The notes: generated from the sequence alone by a model not told the origin. A DNA stretch of 64,000 nucleotides from Aphrophora alni (GCA_963513935.1 OY740777.1:16479092-16543091), one strand, 5' to 3'; shown: positions 1 through 13,200, numbered from the stretch's first letter. Program-made: numbers and translations.

Positions 1-104
1 TCTGGAAATTGTATATATCCTAATTGAATCTCAGAGAGTTCAATTGATGGGAATTAAATTAACATTTAATAATACAGACTGTGTTTGATTTTAAACTTTA
101 GATT

Positions 105-1240
105 TTGGAACTGAAATTATAATTTCTGCTTTAACTTTATTATTCTGGTTTTAAAGTTATTTGATAATGAATATTAAAAGTCATATTTAAAGTTATATGA
201 TGAATTGTTCATATTAATATAGTTTAATCGGATACTTGACATAATTTGTGGGTACTTATACGGACAAGTGAAATAGATTGGATTAGGCAAGGTTATTATA
301 GTTAAATAGCTAATTTTGCCCAGTATTGTTATTTACCTTTTGCTCAATATTTTTAATAACCTGATGGTGTGTACATTGTGCTACAATGTTGTTCTGGAAC
401 TTACCATCTAATGAGGATGACTCAGTTCTTGAAAAGTAAAGACTTGTTACATTATGAAAGAAAATGTGAAAATGATCATATCATGAATTTATATTTTGGA
501 ATTTAGAAAAGAATATCCATTTTAGAAGAAATGTGTGAAGAAATTAGGCGTTGGAGTTGGTACTTGGTTTGAAAGTAGTAAAAATTCCTTTACTAGAAGC
601 TGTTCAGTTTGTACTGTCGGTATGAGGATTTTACTTCTATTGCCGATAAAACAATTGATTGGAATAGTTATACGAGGGAAATATGCATTGATAAAGTTCA
701 AAAGCAAAATCTAGGCAAAATTGGTGATGTTGGGACAAAGTTGAAACAGAAAAAAGCCTATTTACCAACAAAATAAACCTGGCAAATTTTGCCTCCGTAA
801 TGGATTTTTGGTGGTTTGTGTTGAGAGACAAATGTCAAGGTACTAGACAAAATGGCTCAAAGATTAATGGCAGCTATATTGAAACATATTGAGTCTGGTT
901 CTATAATATCCTACTGTTGGAAAGTTTATAAAACTTAAGCAACTTAATGGGTTGGCTTTGCACATTTTAAGGTCAACTATAAATATAACTTTAGATTCTG
1001 ATACCACCACTAACACATAACGTGTAGAAAGAATGTAGGGTTTTGCGAAAAGGAGAAAAAAAAACCATCGTGTCACCCCTAGACATCACCTTGCAACATA
1101 TTTGTATGAATTCATGTGGCAGTCAATGGTGAAAATGGAGGGCGGCAATCATAGAAGACGCGACTGAATGACATTAGAAAATTTATGACCCTTCAAAACT
1201 ATCATATTTTAAAACCAATCATGTAGATAGCTCTAGGGAT
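105..1240 (+). pseudogene. Merlin-like (IS1016/ISXO2-type DDE) transposase relic, copy 1
   Basis: No long ORF survives, but pieces in shifting frames match the family. N-terminal wording around 420-520 (QFLKSKDLL-like, Cys-containing) is followed by a GAWFES-type segment near 560. Around 860-900 comes LMAAILKHIESGSIIS, then a possible DDE region, then THRVTPRHHLATYLYEFMW-like text at 1068-1120, which resembles the ISXO2 C-terminal signature (xERxW.. RGTxRHHLxxYLxEF). The stretch from about 110 to 330 is an AT-rich end also found twice in copy 2 and is probably the left terminal inverted repeat. The right end is not recognisable; a Helitron fragment follows. Multiple stops and frameshifts mean it is dead. 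The assignment rests on motif memory. Confidence 0.6.
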
Positions 1241-1559
1241 GGTAGCTATGTTACTGAAGTTTAAGGGTTTATTAAACTTGCAAACGTTGATTGTGTTAGT
1301 TTTTTATTTGTTCTTTGAGATCTACTTCATTCATTTTATTATAAAAAAAGTGAGTTTTTCGACTCTTATTTATTGTTTTTTAAACCAGTTTTCTTAGAAA
1401 CAACTGGAGATACAGTTCTGGGACCAATTGTTTCCTATTTTTCAGCTCAGATTATTTATAAAACTATAAATTTTGTCCCAAGAATTTCAGTGTTGCTTCG
1501 TTTTATCATAGAAGCTATAATCAGGAGAACACTATTCGTTAGCCGTAACTCAAAAATAA

Positions 1560-2305
1560 AGAGTTCCCTCTATCACGTGGTGTGTACCATTTTAAAATTT
1601 ATGACACATTCTATCACAGAGCAGGTCCAATGACTTCGTTAAATGCACCAGTTTATGCACAGTTATATTTCTATGACGTAGACATCGCTGTAGATTACAG
1701 ATTTAGTAAGCAATCAAATAATACATGCGATAGGAATTTGCTGCATGACATTGCTATTGAATTGGAACGTGTAAATCCTTATGTACACTCCTTTAATACA
1801 AGGAGAGATCACTGAAATATTCCTGGAAATCAAAGCAAAGAGATTTGGTCATTAAAGTAAATCATGATTTAGATATCTGTCGATACAATGATGCAGTTCA
1901 AACAAATGTAGCTGTCATTTTCAGTACTGTTGATGGTGAGTCACCCTTTGAACGAAACATGATTGTGTTTTCAAAAGTAAATGGTACAGCACGTAATGTC
2001 TCTGTTTTGGATTCATCGCTTGATCCATTACCTTATCCGATGTTTTTTCCAAATGGAGATACTAGTTGGCATGTTAATATGTCACACAACATACCAAGTG
2101 CGTCCTTTTCGAGAGCGCCTAGAACTAAAGTTACTATGCTACAATATGCATGCTACAGACTTGCATTTCGAGATGACTTAGTCTCTTACACCACTCGCAG
2201 AAATTATTTTTGCAATGGATAGTTGATATGTATGTGCGTATAGAAGGCACCAGATTACATTTTATTCGGAAAAATTAATCAGCTTTACGATCAGAGGTAT
2301 ATAAC
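1560..2305 (+). pseudogene. Helitron Rep/helicase N-terminal fragment (broken)
   Basis: Three overlapping reading segments together read like the N-terminal 'Helitron helicase-like' region. First is FKIYDTFYHRAGPM, then APVYAQLYFYD and ERVNPYVHSF (1582-1812). After a frameshift near 1805 come CRYNDAVQTNVAVIFSTVDG, LDPLPYPMFFPNGDTSWH and RTKVTMLQYACYRLAFR (1845-2205). After another shift near 2210 come IVDMYVRIEGTRLHFIRKN, an in-frame TAA where the family usually has Q, and SALRSEVYNN. The HUH Rep nuclease core and the helicase domain are missing. It lies between two Merlin relics. Decayed and non-coding today. Confidence 0.72.
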
Positions 2306-2436
2306 AATAATAACATAAATTTAAAAAATAAAAAACAAAAATTATATTTTAAAACTAATTGGGTACAGATCAACTAAATTTTTGGTCGAATTTCGACCAC
2401 TGGAAAATCTCTAGTTTTTATTAATTTCTATAGACA

Positions 2437-2467
<31 letters not shown>

Positions 2468-3020
2468 TCCTTTAACCCTTTTATTAAAAGCTAAAATTCT
2501 ATAGGTTAAATTGCAAATTTGATTTTCCTAATTAGGTTAATAAATTGTGCAGCGATTTCAAGTATTTAGCTTATTTTTAAAATATTAAAAAACTGATAAC
2601 GAATTTGATACCTGCAATTACTATTTTAAATGTTTTAAAAAAAGTTATTTTATTAGTCAATATTTCTTCATATAAGACAATTTTGTTGTTGTTTGTTATA
2701 ATATCTACTATCAGTCTAAAGACTGTGTAGTGAGAAAAGATGACACTCTCTCAATTATTTAGAACACATTTGCTTATTTTAGTCTTTTAGTGTTATCTGA
2801 TGTTAGCAACAAGCTGGCAAGAGGATTAGAATCCATAGATATGTGCTCTTTGTAATTCCTTTTAAATTGTTTGATTTTTTTCCACTATAATTGGAATATT
2901 CAAATAGTCATGGATTTCTGTGTTGTGTGCATATCCCTGTGTTGTGTATTTTCTGTGTTGTGTGCCCTTGTGGCCCAGCCAAGGAGCCCACCAAATAAAA
3001 ACTTTAATAAGTATAAATTA
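2306..3020. other. AT-rich spacer with (TA)n microsatellite
   Basis: No gene is visible. A TA dinucleotide run occupies about 2435-2461. Three imperfect copies of CTGTGTTGTGT occur at about 2920-2966. The remainder is AT-rich and unremarkable. Confidence 0.5.
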
Positions 3021-3023
3021 GGA

Positions 3024-3414
3024 TGTAATGGGAAGGGATTCTAAATAATAAAATATCAATTGGCACTTGCAATTTTGTTGAGCAGTGCAAGATCACATAG
3101 AAGGGGGGAGAGACGAGGAGTGGAGGGTTTGAACCAGCGAGCCAAGCGAGAGTCTGTTCCGAGAGCCGCGAGAAGGAAGTTGAACAGCAGACCGCTACGG
3201 GACGAGGTCAGTCCATTTTCGGCCACGTGCAATATAATTAATCGGTATGCTTTTCGGCCACTATTAAGGCTTTATCTAGCCGTTATGTCTTTTTTATAAA
3301 TTATAATTATTTCTGTAATCTTCTAATTCGGCAATAATATAAAAGAGAACATTTAATTTAACTTGCGTTGCGTGCGTTCATTAGCGTCCTAACCCTAATA
3401 AACAACCTTACACT
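3024..3414 (+). mobile_element. Possible solo LTR or other GC-rich repeat
   Basis: This block is clearly richer in G and C than its surroundings (3095-3215). It begins TGTAATGGGAAGGG and ends CAACCTTACA, that is TG...CA, with a TATA-like AATATAAAAGAG at about 3336 and AATAAA near the end. These features suit an LTR. Flanking bases show no convincing target-site duplication and no second copy is present, so the call is tentative. The 79-codon ORF inside has no recognisable motif. Confidence 0.3.
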
Positions 3415-3895
3415 TCTAAAATGTAAAATATAACAAAGTCATTAATATGGTTTCATTGGACATTTACCATCATTTATGTATATAAAAAGTAATATATGAC
3501 GTTTCAAGAATATAAAATCAACTCCCGTTAATTTTACGGCGCTGAGTTATAAGGTTGAAATTTTGTCATTTAGAGCTTCAGTGGAAGACTAGATCACACA
3601 CTAAACTTTTGAAAGAGTTTTCATCCTGATAAACCTTTAAGCTCACTTTTCTCCTGCCACTACATGCATCCATTTTTCAGATATTTGTCATTCTTTTGAA
3701 AGTAGGATCTTGTATATATATTTCTGATCACGTTTTTATGTAGTTTTAATTTTGAATGCTCAAGCCTAGCTTTTAGGGCAAGATTCTTTTCCTAGGTTTG
3801 TTTTAGATTTCAATGTGACCCTAGGCTATATTAGTGTTTTTCACTTTTTCCCATATTCTATGTTTATGACTTGATAACAGGAGTCGATTTATACT

Positions 3896-5004
3896 CCTGA
3901 AATGTTATGTATTATATTTACAACTTTATAATTTCTGCCATAATTTACTATTCTGGTTTTCAAGTTATTTGATAACATAATGATGGATTGTTCATATTAA
4001 TATTGTTTAATCGAATATTTGTTGGTAGTTGGATATTATATGGAACTGTGAAATAGATTAGGTTAGGCTAGGTTATTATAGGTAAATACCCGTTGAATAC
4101 GCAAGTACCAGATTTAGTATAAAGATTAAACAAACAAGGTTCAACATTTTATTTATAAATAATATGATGGTTTTGACAGCGTCATAAATTTTTCAATGTC
4201 ATTCAGCAGTGTCTTGTATGATTGCCGCCCTCCATTTTCACCATTGACTGTCACATGAATTCAGACAAATATTTTGCAAGATGATGTCTAGGGGTGCCAC
4301 GATATTTTTTTATTTCTCCTTTATGCAAAATTTGCCAGGTATTTTTTTGGTTGGTAAATAGGCTTTCATCTATTTCAACTATGTCCTAACATCAACAATT
4401 TTGCCTAGATTTCGCTTTTGAATGCACATTTCCCTCGTATGATTATTCTAATCAATTGTTTTATCGGCAAGTCCTAACTGTCACTAACAATAGAAGTATA
4501 ATCCTCATACTGACAGTACAAACTGAATAGCTTCTAGTAAAGGAATTTTAACACTTTCAAACCAAGCACCAGCTCTAATGCCTAATTTCTTCACATATTT
4601 CTTTTAAAATGGATATTCTTTTCCAAAATCCAAAATATAAATTCATGATATGAACATTTTCACATTTTCTTTCGTAATATAACAAGTCTTTACTTTTCAA
4701 GAACTGAGTCAGTCTCATTATATGGTAAGTTTCATAACAACATTGTAACACAATGTACACATCATCAGGTGATTAAAAATATTGAGCAAAAGGTAAATAA
4801 CAATATTGGGCAAAATTACCTATTTAACTATAATAACCTTGCCTAACCGAAACCACTATTTCACTTATCGGTATAAGTAGGCCTACTCACAAATTATGTC
4901 AAGTGTCCGATTAAACCATATTAATATGAACAATTCATGTTATCAAATAGCTTCAAGACCAGAATAATAAAGCTAAAGCAGAAAATATAATTTCACCAGT
5001 AATA
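3896..5004 (-). mobile_element. Merlin-like DNA transposon, copy 2, with long terminal inverted repeats
   Basis: The left end (about 3896-4090) and right end (about 4800-5004) are inverted copies of each other, roughly 180-200 bp, both matching the 110-330 region of copy 1. Between them, on the - strand, is a decayed transposase. At 4760-4575 it reads QFLKSKDLLYYERKCEN and then IRAGAWFESVKIPLLEAIQF in another frame. At about 4320-4200 there is C-terminal similarity to copy 1 (HHLA.., then EGGNH-like). The total length of about 1.1 kb suits Merlin elements. The interior is shorter than copy 1 and carries stops and shifts. Exact ends and target-site duplication are uncertain. Confidence 0.6.
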
Positions 5005-5021
5005 TATATCAAATATAATTT

Positions 5022-5143
5022 GATGCATTTCGACTATTTATCAGTCATTATCAAATGTACTCGCAAAATACACTACACAAACACTTAAACAACACAAATT
5101 ATTAACTGATTTTATTTCGACTGATAAATAGTCAAAACGCATC
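5022..5143. repeat. Short inverted-repeat element
   Basis: Arms 5022-5046 and 5119-5143 are 25-bp inverted copies with two mismatches, each containing GACTGATAAATAGTC. They enclose 72 bp of AT-rich sequence. The arm reads CTGATAA...GTCGAAA, loosely like a decayed hammerhead core, but no full fold is supported. Confidence 0.6.
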
Positions 5144-7019
5144 ATGTGAGAAAATATAAAAAGGACATCAAAACAAGAATTGTTCGACAGCTTCACTATA
5201 AGGTAACTGACATTAGTTAACTAATTATTAACAATGCAGTAAGACTACAAGCGTAAATGGAATAAGGTGATACCTTACCTGACCTAATAAAACAAAAAAA
5301 TATATAGATGGATAGATAATAAGATTACAACATCAAGATGAAGGGCTCACAGGGGGCTTGTACACACAACCAAAGCAGGATTCCCTTGTTTTAAATTGTT
5401 ATTTTCTTACATAAATTATATATTTGGTACATTGGAAATGCTGTTGGGACAAATTCCATAATCAGTAGGATGTGAATTGTACATAATAAGGTACGTATTT
5501 AACGATTTCACAAAATAGAAGCAAATATTGAATACATATGCTATAATGCATATTTACCAGTAGCCTAAACACTCAATTTAATTTAGATCTAATAGATTTT
5601 AGAATATATTTAGAATAAATTTAGAATTATTTCCACCAATTTTTCCTTTCAGAAATAGGCCTATACCTTAGACATCATATAGTATTTAAAACAAAATTAA
5701 CAAACCCATATTTTGTAAAATTATGAATAACTTTTTTGCTTGTCCAGATTCAAACAACATAATGAATAATTAACTTCGAAACTATTCATTTTAAAAGTCT
5801 AAATATGACAACCTAATCAAATTACTTAGAATATGTTTTAAACTATGCATTATTAGCTAAAAAAATTAGGCCTAGGTTAGTTGACCCTAAAAAAAGGCTA
5901 GGTTCTATTATAAGTAATTTCCAAGAAGGAACCAAATATTGAAGTTAAGAAATTTGTCTGAATAGCAAAATAAATAGAGCTGATAACATTATCAGAATAA
6001 CAAAATAAAGAGATATTTCATTCTTTAGAATCTGGGATGTGACTAAGGAAAACCAAGGTCCTTTACTTTGTTATTCATTTGGCAAGCATTTGTGAAATTC
6101 AAGGTCGTTTATGAAATAAGGGCTTCTTTAAAAAATGTTATTTAGTGAAATCGATATATTTTTATGACAATCAATTAACTTTAGCTTAAAATATGAGATT
6201 TGTTACAACAACAAAATGTCAAATAATATAAAATATACTATGATTACAGAGTATTACATTTCTGCCATCATTTCATGATTATTATGGCAATACTTACTTC
6301 CAAATAAAACGTACAAATGAAACTAAAATTATATTTTCAATATTTATCACCAAAATTATGTAATTAAAATGAAAACCACTTATATATATTTCCCAACAAA
6401 GTTTACCACTCTTGTAAATAAAACCTTCAGTATTCTCGTTATCTTCCTCTTCCAAACTTCAAATGTGTGAGACGCAACAGCTGACGCTCATAATAATAGA
6501 CCTCAATTTACAAGATTCCCATAATTAAACACTTACGTAAGATTACGTGACAGTAACAATAACAATCCTTTATGATTACACCTTTGAAAAACGAATTGTT
6601 TTATATTTATACGATATTATAATGTATTAGAAGGCAATACAGTAATTAACAGAAATGTTTCAATATTATATTGGACGTATTAGATATTAGATTGATAGAT
6701 TCACTACTAAATCTTTATAAACAATTATTAATTATTTTTTGGTATGATGTTGATATTAGGTGCGAACAGACAGTTTTTAATTTTTAGTTTGTTGGTACTT
6801 GGTAGTAGTAAAAGAGTAACATAAATACATCAGGAAAGCCAAAATTATTACAGCACAAATTTAAAAAATCTATTTGTCAACCTCAACACTGAAAAACTCT
6901 TATTTATAATATCTACTAACAGGCATGAATAATGCCAGTCTGCATCTTCTACCTTCTAAACGTAAATCTGTTGTTTGACTAATATTTAGACTCTACGACT
7001 CTACCATTTCGTTTTATAA
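5144..7019. other. AT-rich intergenic DNA, nothing recognised
   Basis: Frequent stops in all frames, no splice-bounded open exon and no repeat ends that I can support. It contains several TAGGCCTA-like words that recur across the window. Confidence 0.4.
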
Positions 7020-7228
7020 ACAGCTAGAAACACAGCTCAGCTGTACAGCTGGGCATATTATTGTTTGTGGTATCAGCTGTTTCTTGTACATCTTTCAATT
7101 TCTATTTATTATTCAGTTTACTAGTACTGTAATTTTTTTAAGGGTTATTTTGTACTTTGTAGTTCAAGCCAAGGTAACATTTTTATGTTTCTACATTTTG
7201 TTGATAATTAATTTTATATAACTTAATC
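7020..7228 (+). promoter_or_regulatory. FAM32A 5' region with clustered CAGCTG E-boxes
   Basis: Three CAGCTG hexamers occur within 42 bp (7038-7043, 7046-7051, 7074-7079). The first two form a 14-bp palindrome CAGCTGTACAGCTG. There is no clear TATA box. The role as promoter is inferred from position only; the transcription start cannot be placed. Confidence 0.35.
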
Positions 7229-7293
7229 ATGTCCGAGTACGAGACAGTAGTAAAAGGACCACTTAAACTCAAAAGTGATTCTGGAGTTAAAAA
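7229..7293 (+). CDS. FAM32A: FAM32A coding exon 1
   Basis: Start codon plus 21 codons and two bases (phase 2). It encodes MSEYETVVKGPLKLKSDSGV and a first lysine. The donor is AAAAA|GTATGT at 7294. The codon split across the intron (AA|A) gives lysine, continuing the poly-lysine stretch of exon 2. Confidence 0.93.
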
Positions 7294-10200
7294 GTATGTA
7301 TACGATAAATCTATTTATTTATTTTTTAATTACATTTATTTATTATTTCAAAACCTAGGAAGAGACTGGTCTATTTAAATGTAATTAGTAATCTAGAAGA
7401 CAGCAACCTCCATTTTTGTGTGCACATTCTTAAAGAGCACAGTCCACTTAACAAGAAAATTTAAAAAAATAAAAATAGGAAAAACGTAAGATCAAAAAGT
7501 TAAGAAAGTAAGGTTAATATCATAACCAGATCTAACCTAACCACAATAAGAAAACAAAAAATAAACTACACAAGCCCATAAATAATAATAGGAAATGTGC
7601 GACCTCAATATCGAGAATGAGTTAATATGTGTTAATTTACCACTTCACACATATAAAAAACAGGTGATTGACCATTTGAATATATAACATAACTTTACCT
7701 AACTTAATCTATTCATCATGGAGTGATAGCGCATTGTACTTTATGCAAATTTGCTAAACCCGATTTCAGGAGAGACTAGTTGCCAATTGCAAGAGCTTAT
7801 TTGGATAGGCTATATAACACAACATGGCCTAACCTAACTTATTTGGAGAGGTTTTCTTTAACAAAACTATAAATTGGTAAATTTAAACTTCTAAACATGC
7901 AGGATATAATTTATACAAACAATTAATAGAAAAAAATAAATTTAAAAGTAATAATAGTTTTAAAAGGAAAATATTGACCTTGCTGTTCTTAATGATTACC
8001 ATTATAATTTAGCCTACTCTTTGATTATTAAACATTAAAAACTATACTGTAATGCTGACCCATTAAAGATAAATAGGTAAATATGCAGGAGACATGTCCG
8101 ATCGATTTTAAGTGCAAAATCTCTGTATTTTTTCTTCAAAATTGTTTTTTTTTCCCGATCACTTTGAACAAAACTAGTGGTTTTTTATCTCTCATTTATT
8201 TCACAATCTTAGAAATTGTACAATTTGTTACATATTCTATTTTGTAGCCATATTGAATTTACTTGTGGGGCGCATGCACACTTCATTCACTAATACAGGT
8301 TTATATTACTACCCCTCTATGATCTAAGATTCATTATGACTAGGTCTCTAAAACCCAGACTTAGTACAAGAACTACAGGTCAAGTTAGGTGTATATATAT
8401 ATACCTTGTAGTTTTTTAACTAGGTCTAGTTAGGTAAACATATTATAGGAGTAGTTCATACTTATTACAAGACATGGTTGTTACTAAATGATACGTTGGA
8501 AATAATACGTATTTTGACAATTCTTCATAGTGACAGTTCTTAAAACAGAACTATTTTCCATGCGGAATTTAAAAAAAAATCAATAGGTTTTACTTAAAAT
8601 GATGAAATATGTACCGAAATAACCTAAAAATATCATAAAACAGTCATTTTAAATCGCTGTTTTCGGGCAGAAATATTGGTAGATATAAAAAGTTACTAGA
8701 TTTTTTTCAGAATTATTTAAAGTATCGAAAAAACACAATTTTTAAGGCGAAATACTGAGATTTCGTACTTAAAATCGATCGGACAAATCTCCTAGGCATA
8801 TATATATATATATATATAAGCTGATGATTATTACTTATTGTTTACTGTGTATAGTATATACCAATAAACTCAGCATTGAGTCATTTGGTGGAATCAAATA
8901 TTTGTCAACACTAACCTTTTTAAAAAATCTATGTTATTAATCTCCCCTTTTTATCTTTAAACTCATTGTGGATTTACAGTGGATCAATAACATAATTTAT
9001 CAGTATGTGTGTATTAATCGGACACCCTATTTTAAATCAAACAATAAATCAGAAAATACTTTCTTTTAGTACCTATATACATATTTTAATAACCAAGTTA
9101 TCATCATCAGAGGGTTTTACTGTTCACCTAGAACTAAACAACAACATTGGGGCATTTAGAGGGATAAACTAAATAAATATACATCATAATTATCGGTTTT
9201 AGTGATTATACCTAGTCTGTGAAATTACTTTCTGTAGTAACAGAATTTCTCTAGACTTAACCTATTTTTATTCGAATTTGTGGTACGTTTCAATTTCAAT
9301 TTTGCAGTGAAAATGGAATTCCGTTTTAAAATACTTTATTTCCCCTTTTAAAAGTAAGTTTTTTACCGAATTAATTTGGCAAAATTTGTTATCTAATCTT
9401 TAGATATGTAGTACATGCACGGGTGTCGCCGCCATAGGGGACAGGGGGGACGTGTCCCCCCTAAATTGTATAAAAAAATTTAATATAAATCGTAATAGAT
9501 TTGTTTAACTGCGTACATAACACAGTAGGCGCGCAAGCCCGCCCGATGTAAAATAAAGCATATTAAACCTGACTTGATAATGAGTTTTTATTTGATACCT
9601 ATATACTATATACATTTTAGAATGAGTTTTCAATTGTATGTTTATAGTTTGTTTCTTGAACGATTGGACTTGAAATCAAGCATGTGGTATAGGTCGTTCC
9701 ATTTTTGTCAAGTATAATGGTTCAAAAACGAACTATAGACATGTTTTCAGGTTAAATAGAAATTGTTTCAATGAAAAACTGCTTGTACAAATGTAAGATT
9801 TTGGGTTTAAATTAGTGTTCAAAAGTCATTTCAAGGTCACAATTTTTCTATAATTTTCCTGTCCCGGGAGTGCCCCCAGACCCCCCCCAAAGTGTTGATG
9901 CTGACGACGCCAATGAGTACACGTGTACCCAGTAGAATTCATCCACCATAACAACAACAGAAAAACATTATCTTGGTAGATCAGGGACTGCATTGTAAAA
10001 TAGTAACACATAGATAAAATCTACAATGTTGTTAAAAAGACACTTTTATAAATATAATCTTTAAATAGTACATTGAAATAATTAAACCATATTTAACCTA
10101 ATTTGTTGCAGGTGTAATTTTTTTTTTGTAGATTAAATATCATATGATATTCCATGGATTTGACTACTATTGTGCCAGTTCCACGCTCAATTTATGTAGA

Positions 10201-13200
10201 CCTACTCTATATTGTAAAATCATTTATATGCCTAGTTTGTAACATATACAATCTGCAACAGTTTTATAAATGTTATTTTTAAATTGTAAATGGAAATAAT
10301 TGGACCATACCTAACATGTCCCCAACAAAATATTCCATAGGCCTATATAGATTATAAAGTTGTGTGATATTCCATGGAATTGACAATACTATTGAGTCAA
10401 TCGACACTCAATTTATTTACTGAGGGACATTTACTATAACACATTATCTTTGTTCATTAATAAAACAGTCTCAATCTAACGTTAATTTGTTATAGAACTA
10501 GACAACATCTTCCCCCCTACTCGCTCTAAATCACTCAAATTGTGTATGTTTCCTAAATTGTAATGTGTTTCTTGATTTGAATTTTGACATTCTAGTTTTT
10601 ACATAGCCCAGTTCCACATTAGCTGAGTTTCATGTTCCTATACGGTAGTTTATCTACAACAGAAATGTATCTTCTTTGTTTATATTCAGTAATGGTTAAG
10701 TTTTACAAGACGAAGTCAATATTTCGTACTCTGCAGGTAGAAAAGTTTCTGACAAAATCTTGCTTTTAGGTAGTAATTGATTGAAATTGGCACAACATGT
10801 GTTATTACAATATAATTAAAGGTTCAATCTATAGTATAAACAATATCCAGATTGAATATTTAAGGTAAATACGTAGTATTTTCCAAAATTACCTAGATTT
10901 TGTTGTTTTAATATTTTCAGAAAGAAAAAGAAGGACAAAAATGAAAAGAAATTATTGGAACAGGTATCTAAAATAGCTGAGACATCAAAAGGAGAGAGAG
11001 CAGATGTGAAATCTACCAAAGCTGAGATGGCTTTTCAAAAGATGCAAGAAAAGATGGTAAATTCATAGAATAAAAATTCTTTGTAAAATGAAATCTTTTC
11101 TTGTGTATGAAATGTACAGAAAATTAAGTAATGTAAAATCATAGATACCTATTTAATTGTTTTATTAGTATCGTTTACAGGTTACAACTTCTAGATACTG
11201 CAGAAGGTCAGATTCGAATATCGATCAAACTATTTATGAATATGGGTACTTATGTATTAACGCCACCGCAGCAGAAGTTGCTAATGCGCATGCGCCAATA
11301 TTTGCTTACTTTGCGATATAATTATATATCACGACAGGCTTGGCCAGGTATATATATATATATATATATATAATCACCTGGCCAAACCTTTCGTAAGTTT
11401 ATTGAAGTTAATAATTTGAAATTAGATCATGGATAAACATGAGCTTTAAAAGTGAAGTGCCGCCAATGTACGTCTAAAATTTTTGCGACAAATCATAAAA
11501 TGAAAGTATATGAATCTCAAAGCTGAAAAAAATGGAATTCTGCTTCCCTTAAACCAGTTTGCTCTTTATTGGCGCATGCACATTAGCGCAACTTCTGCTG
11601 CGGTGGCGTTAATACATAAGTACCTGAATATGTATTGACCTTGTTTTTGAAGAGTTTTACTTTTCTATAAAAGAAGAATATTTTGGTCACTTGAATTTGT
11701 AGGGATATTTATTTAATTTAAAATAAATTTAAGCAAAACATCCCGAATTGTCCATATGGGACAAGTTTTAGTGCAGACAATAATTACAAAACGAATAAAT
11801 AATTTATATATAGATAAGTTGTGTTCAGTTATTTTTACAAATTAAAACTGTTGTTGTTTCCAATAGCAGACTATGTGAGAATCAACCCATGAGTCTCCTG
11901 GCATCCTAGTACAATTTAGGAAAATTCTTCGAAATCTGGTGCTCAGAACCAAGCCTGGGGCACCTCAAAAGATGTTCCCTATTCATTGGCTCCCCCGTTT
12001 GTCGGCACAACACACAAAGATCGTAATCCAGGACATGGATCCTCTTCAAGTGGGCCGCCAAACAATCATGTCCCGGGCCAAGATGTAGATATGCAACAGC
12101 CTCTTTCCTAGGCTTGTTCTTGTTGTGTTGCCATTCGTTCTCTATGCACTTCCACCTCCTCTCACTTCATTTTTTTTTTTTTCATTTCATTTATTTGGTT
12201 GTAGTTGACAATACAATTGCATACAACAAGTCTAAACCTTTACATCAATACATAAAACGCATTACAAAACACACAACACATTATTTCTTTTATACAAATA
12301 GTTGTATCAGAGAATGTATAAACAATAAAATAGAGAAATATTTAACAAAATAAATAACATTTGAACAAATAACAAATTTTGCATGACTTATTAGAATAAT
12401 TTATCTTAATTAAAAAAAAGTCATTCCATATATTAAAAATTACAAAGACACAAAGTGTCAAGTATGGTATATAAAATTAATTGCTTCACTAGCAAAATAC
12501 ATCCCGGATTATTATTATTATTTATTTCTATTGCTGCCGACAAACACAATTTGCACAGCAAGAGTCCACAAAAAATCAAATTTATAATAACTACAATAAC
12601 TTAAATAACTTTAAATACAGTTTACATTTCTGCACTAGTCAATCACACATCCACAATCACACAATCACACAATACAATATAACAAATATATACATACATA
12701 TTACATACACACAAATACATATCCAAAAAATAAGGCTATATCTGAGACAAGTACAGGGCAGACACTGGATCAATTCATTCGCAATTACACCCGACATCAG
12801 CAGGATTGGCTTGAGCACCTCTGGCCAGATATTCTTCCACAGAGTAGAATGTATTTTCTAGGAGGTAGCCTCTGAGTGAACTCTTGAAACTCTGGATAGA
12901 ATTCGTTTTTTTTATTTTTTCCGGAAGTGCGTTGAACAATTTAATACCCGAGTAATATATTCCACGTTCAAAAAATTTTAGTCTGTGGACAGGATATTGC
13001 AATAGTTTATGACGGATAGGATATTTGTGGTGGTGCTGATTCACCTCAAATAAATTTTGGTTGCTCTTAAAGAAAATTAACGTCTCATAGATATAAATAC
13101 ACGGGAAAGTTAAAATATTATGTTTTTTAAAAAAATGAAAACACGATTGTTTATATCTCAGATGAAACATTGAGCGTAAAATTCTTTTTTGTAGGCGGAA

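Noticed and set aside
3060..3299. 79-codon ORF as a host protein
   Set aside because: It is a frame through a GC-richer block that looks like a repeat or LTR. No motif, and basic low-complexity composition.
10816..11019. - strand frames over FAM32A exons 2 and 3 (also 22895-23107)
   Set aside because: They are reverse-strand shadows of the real exons.
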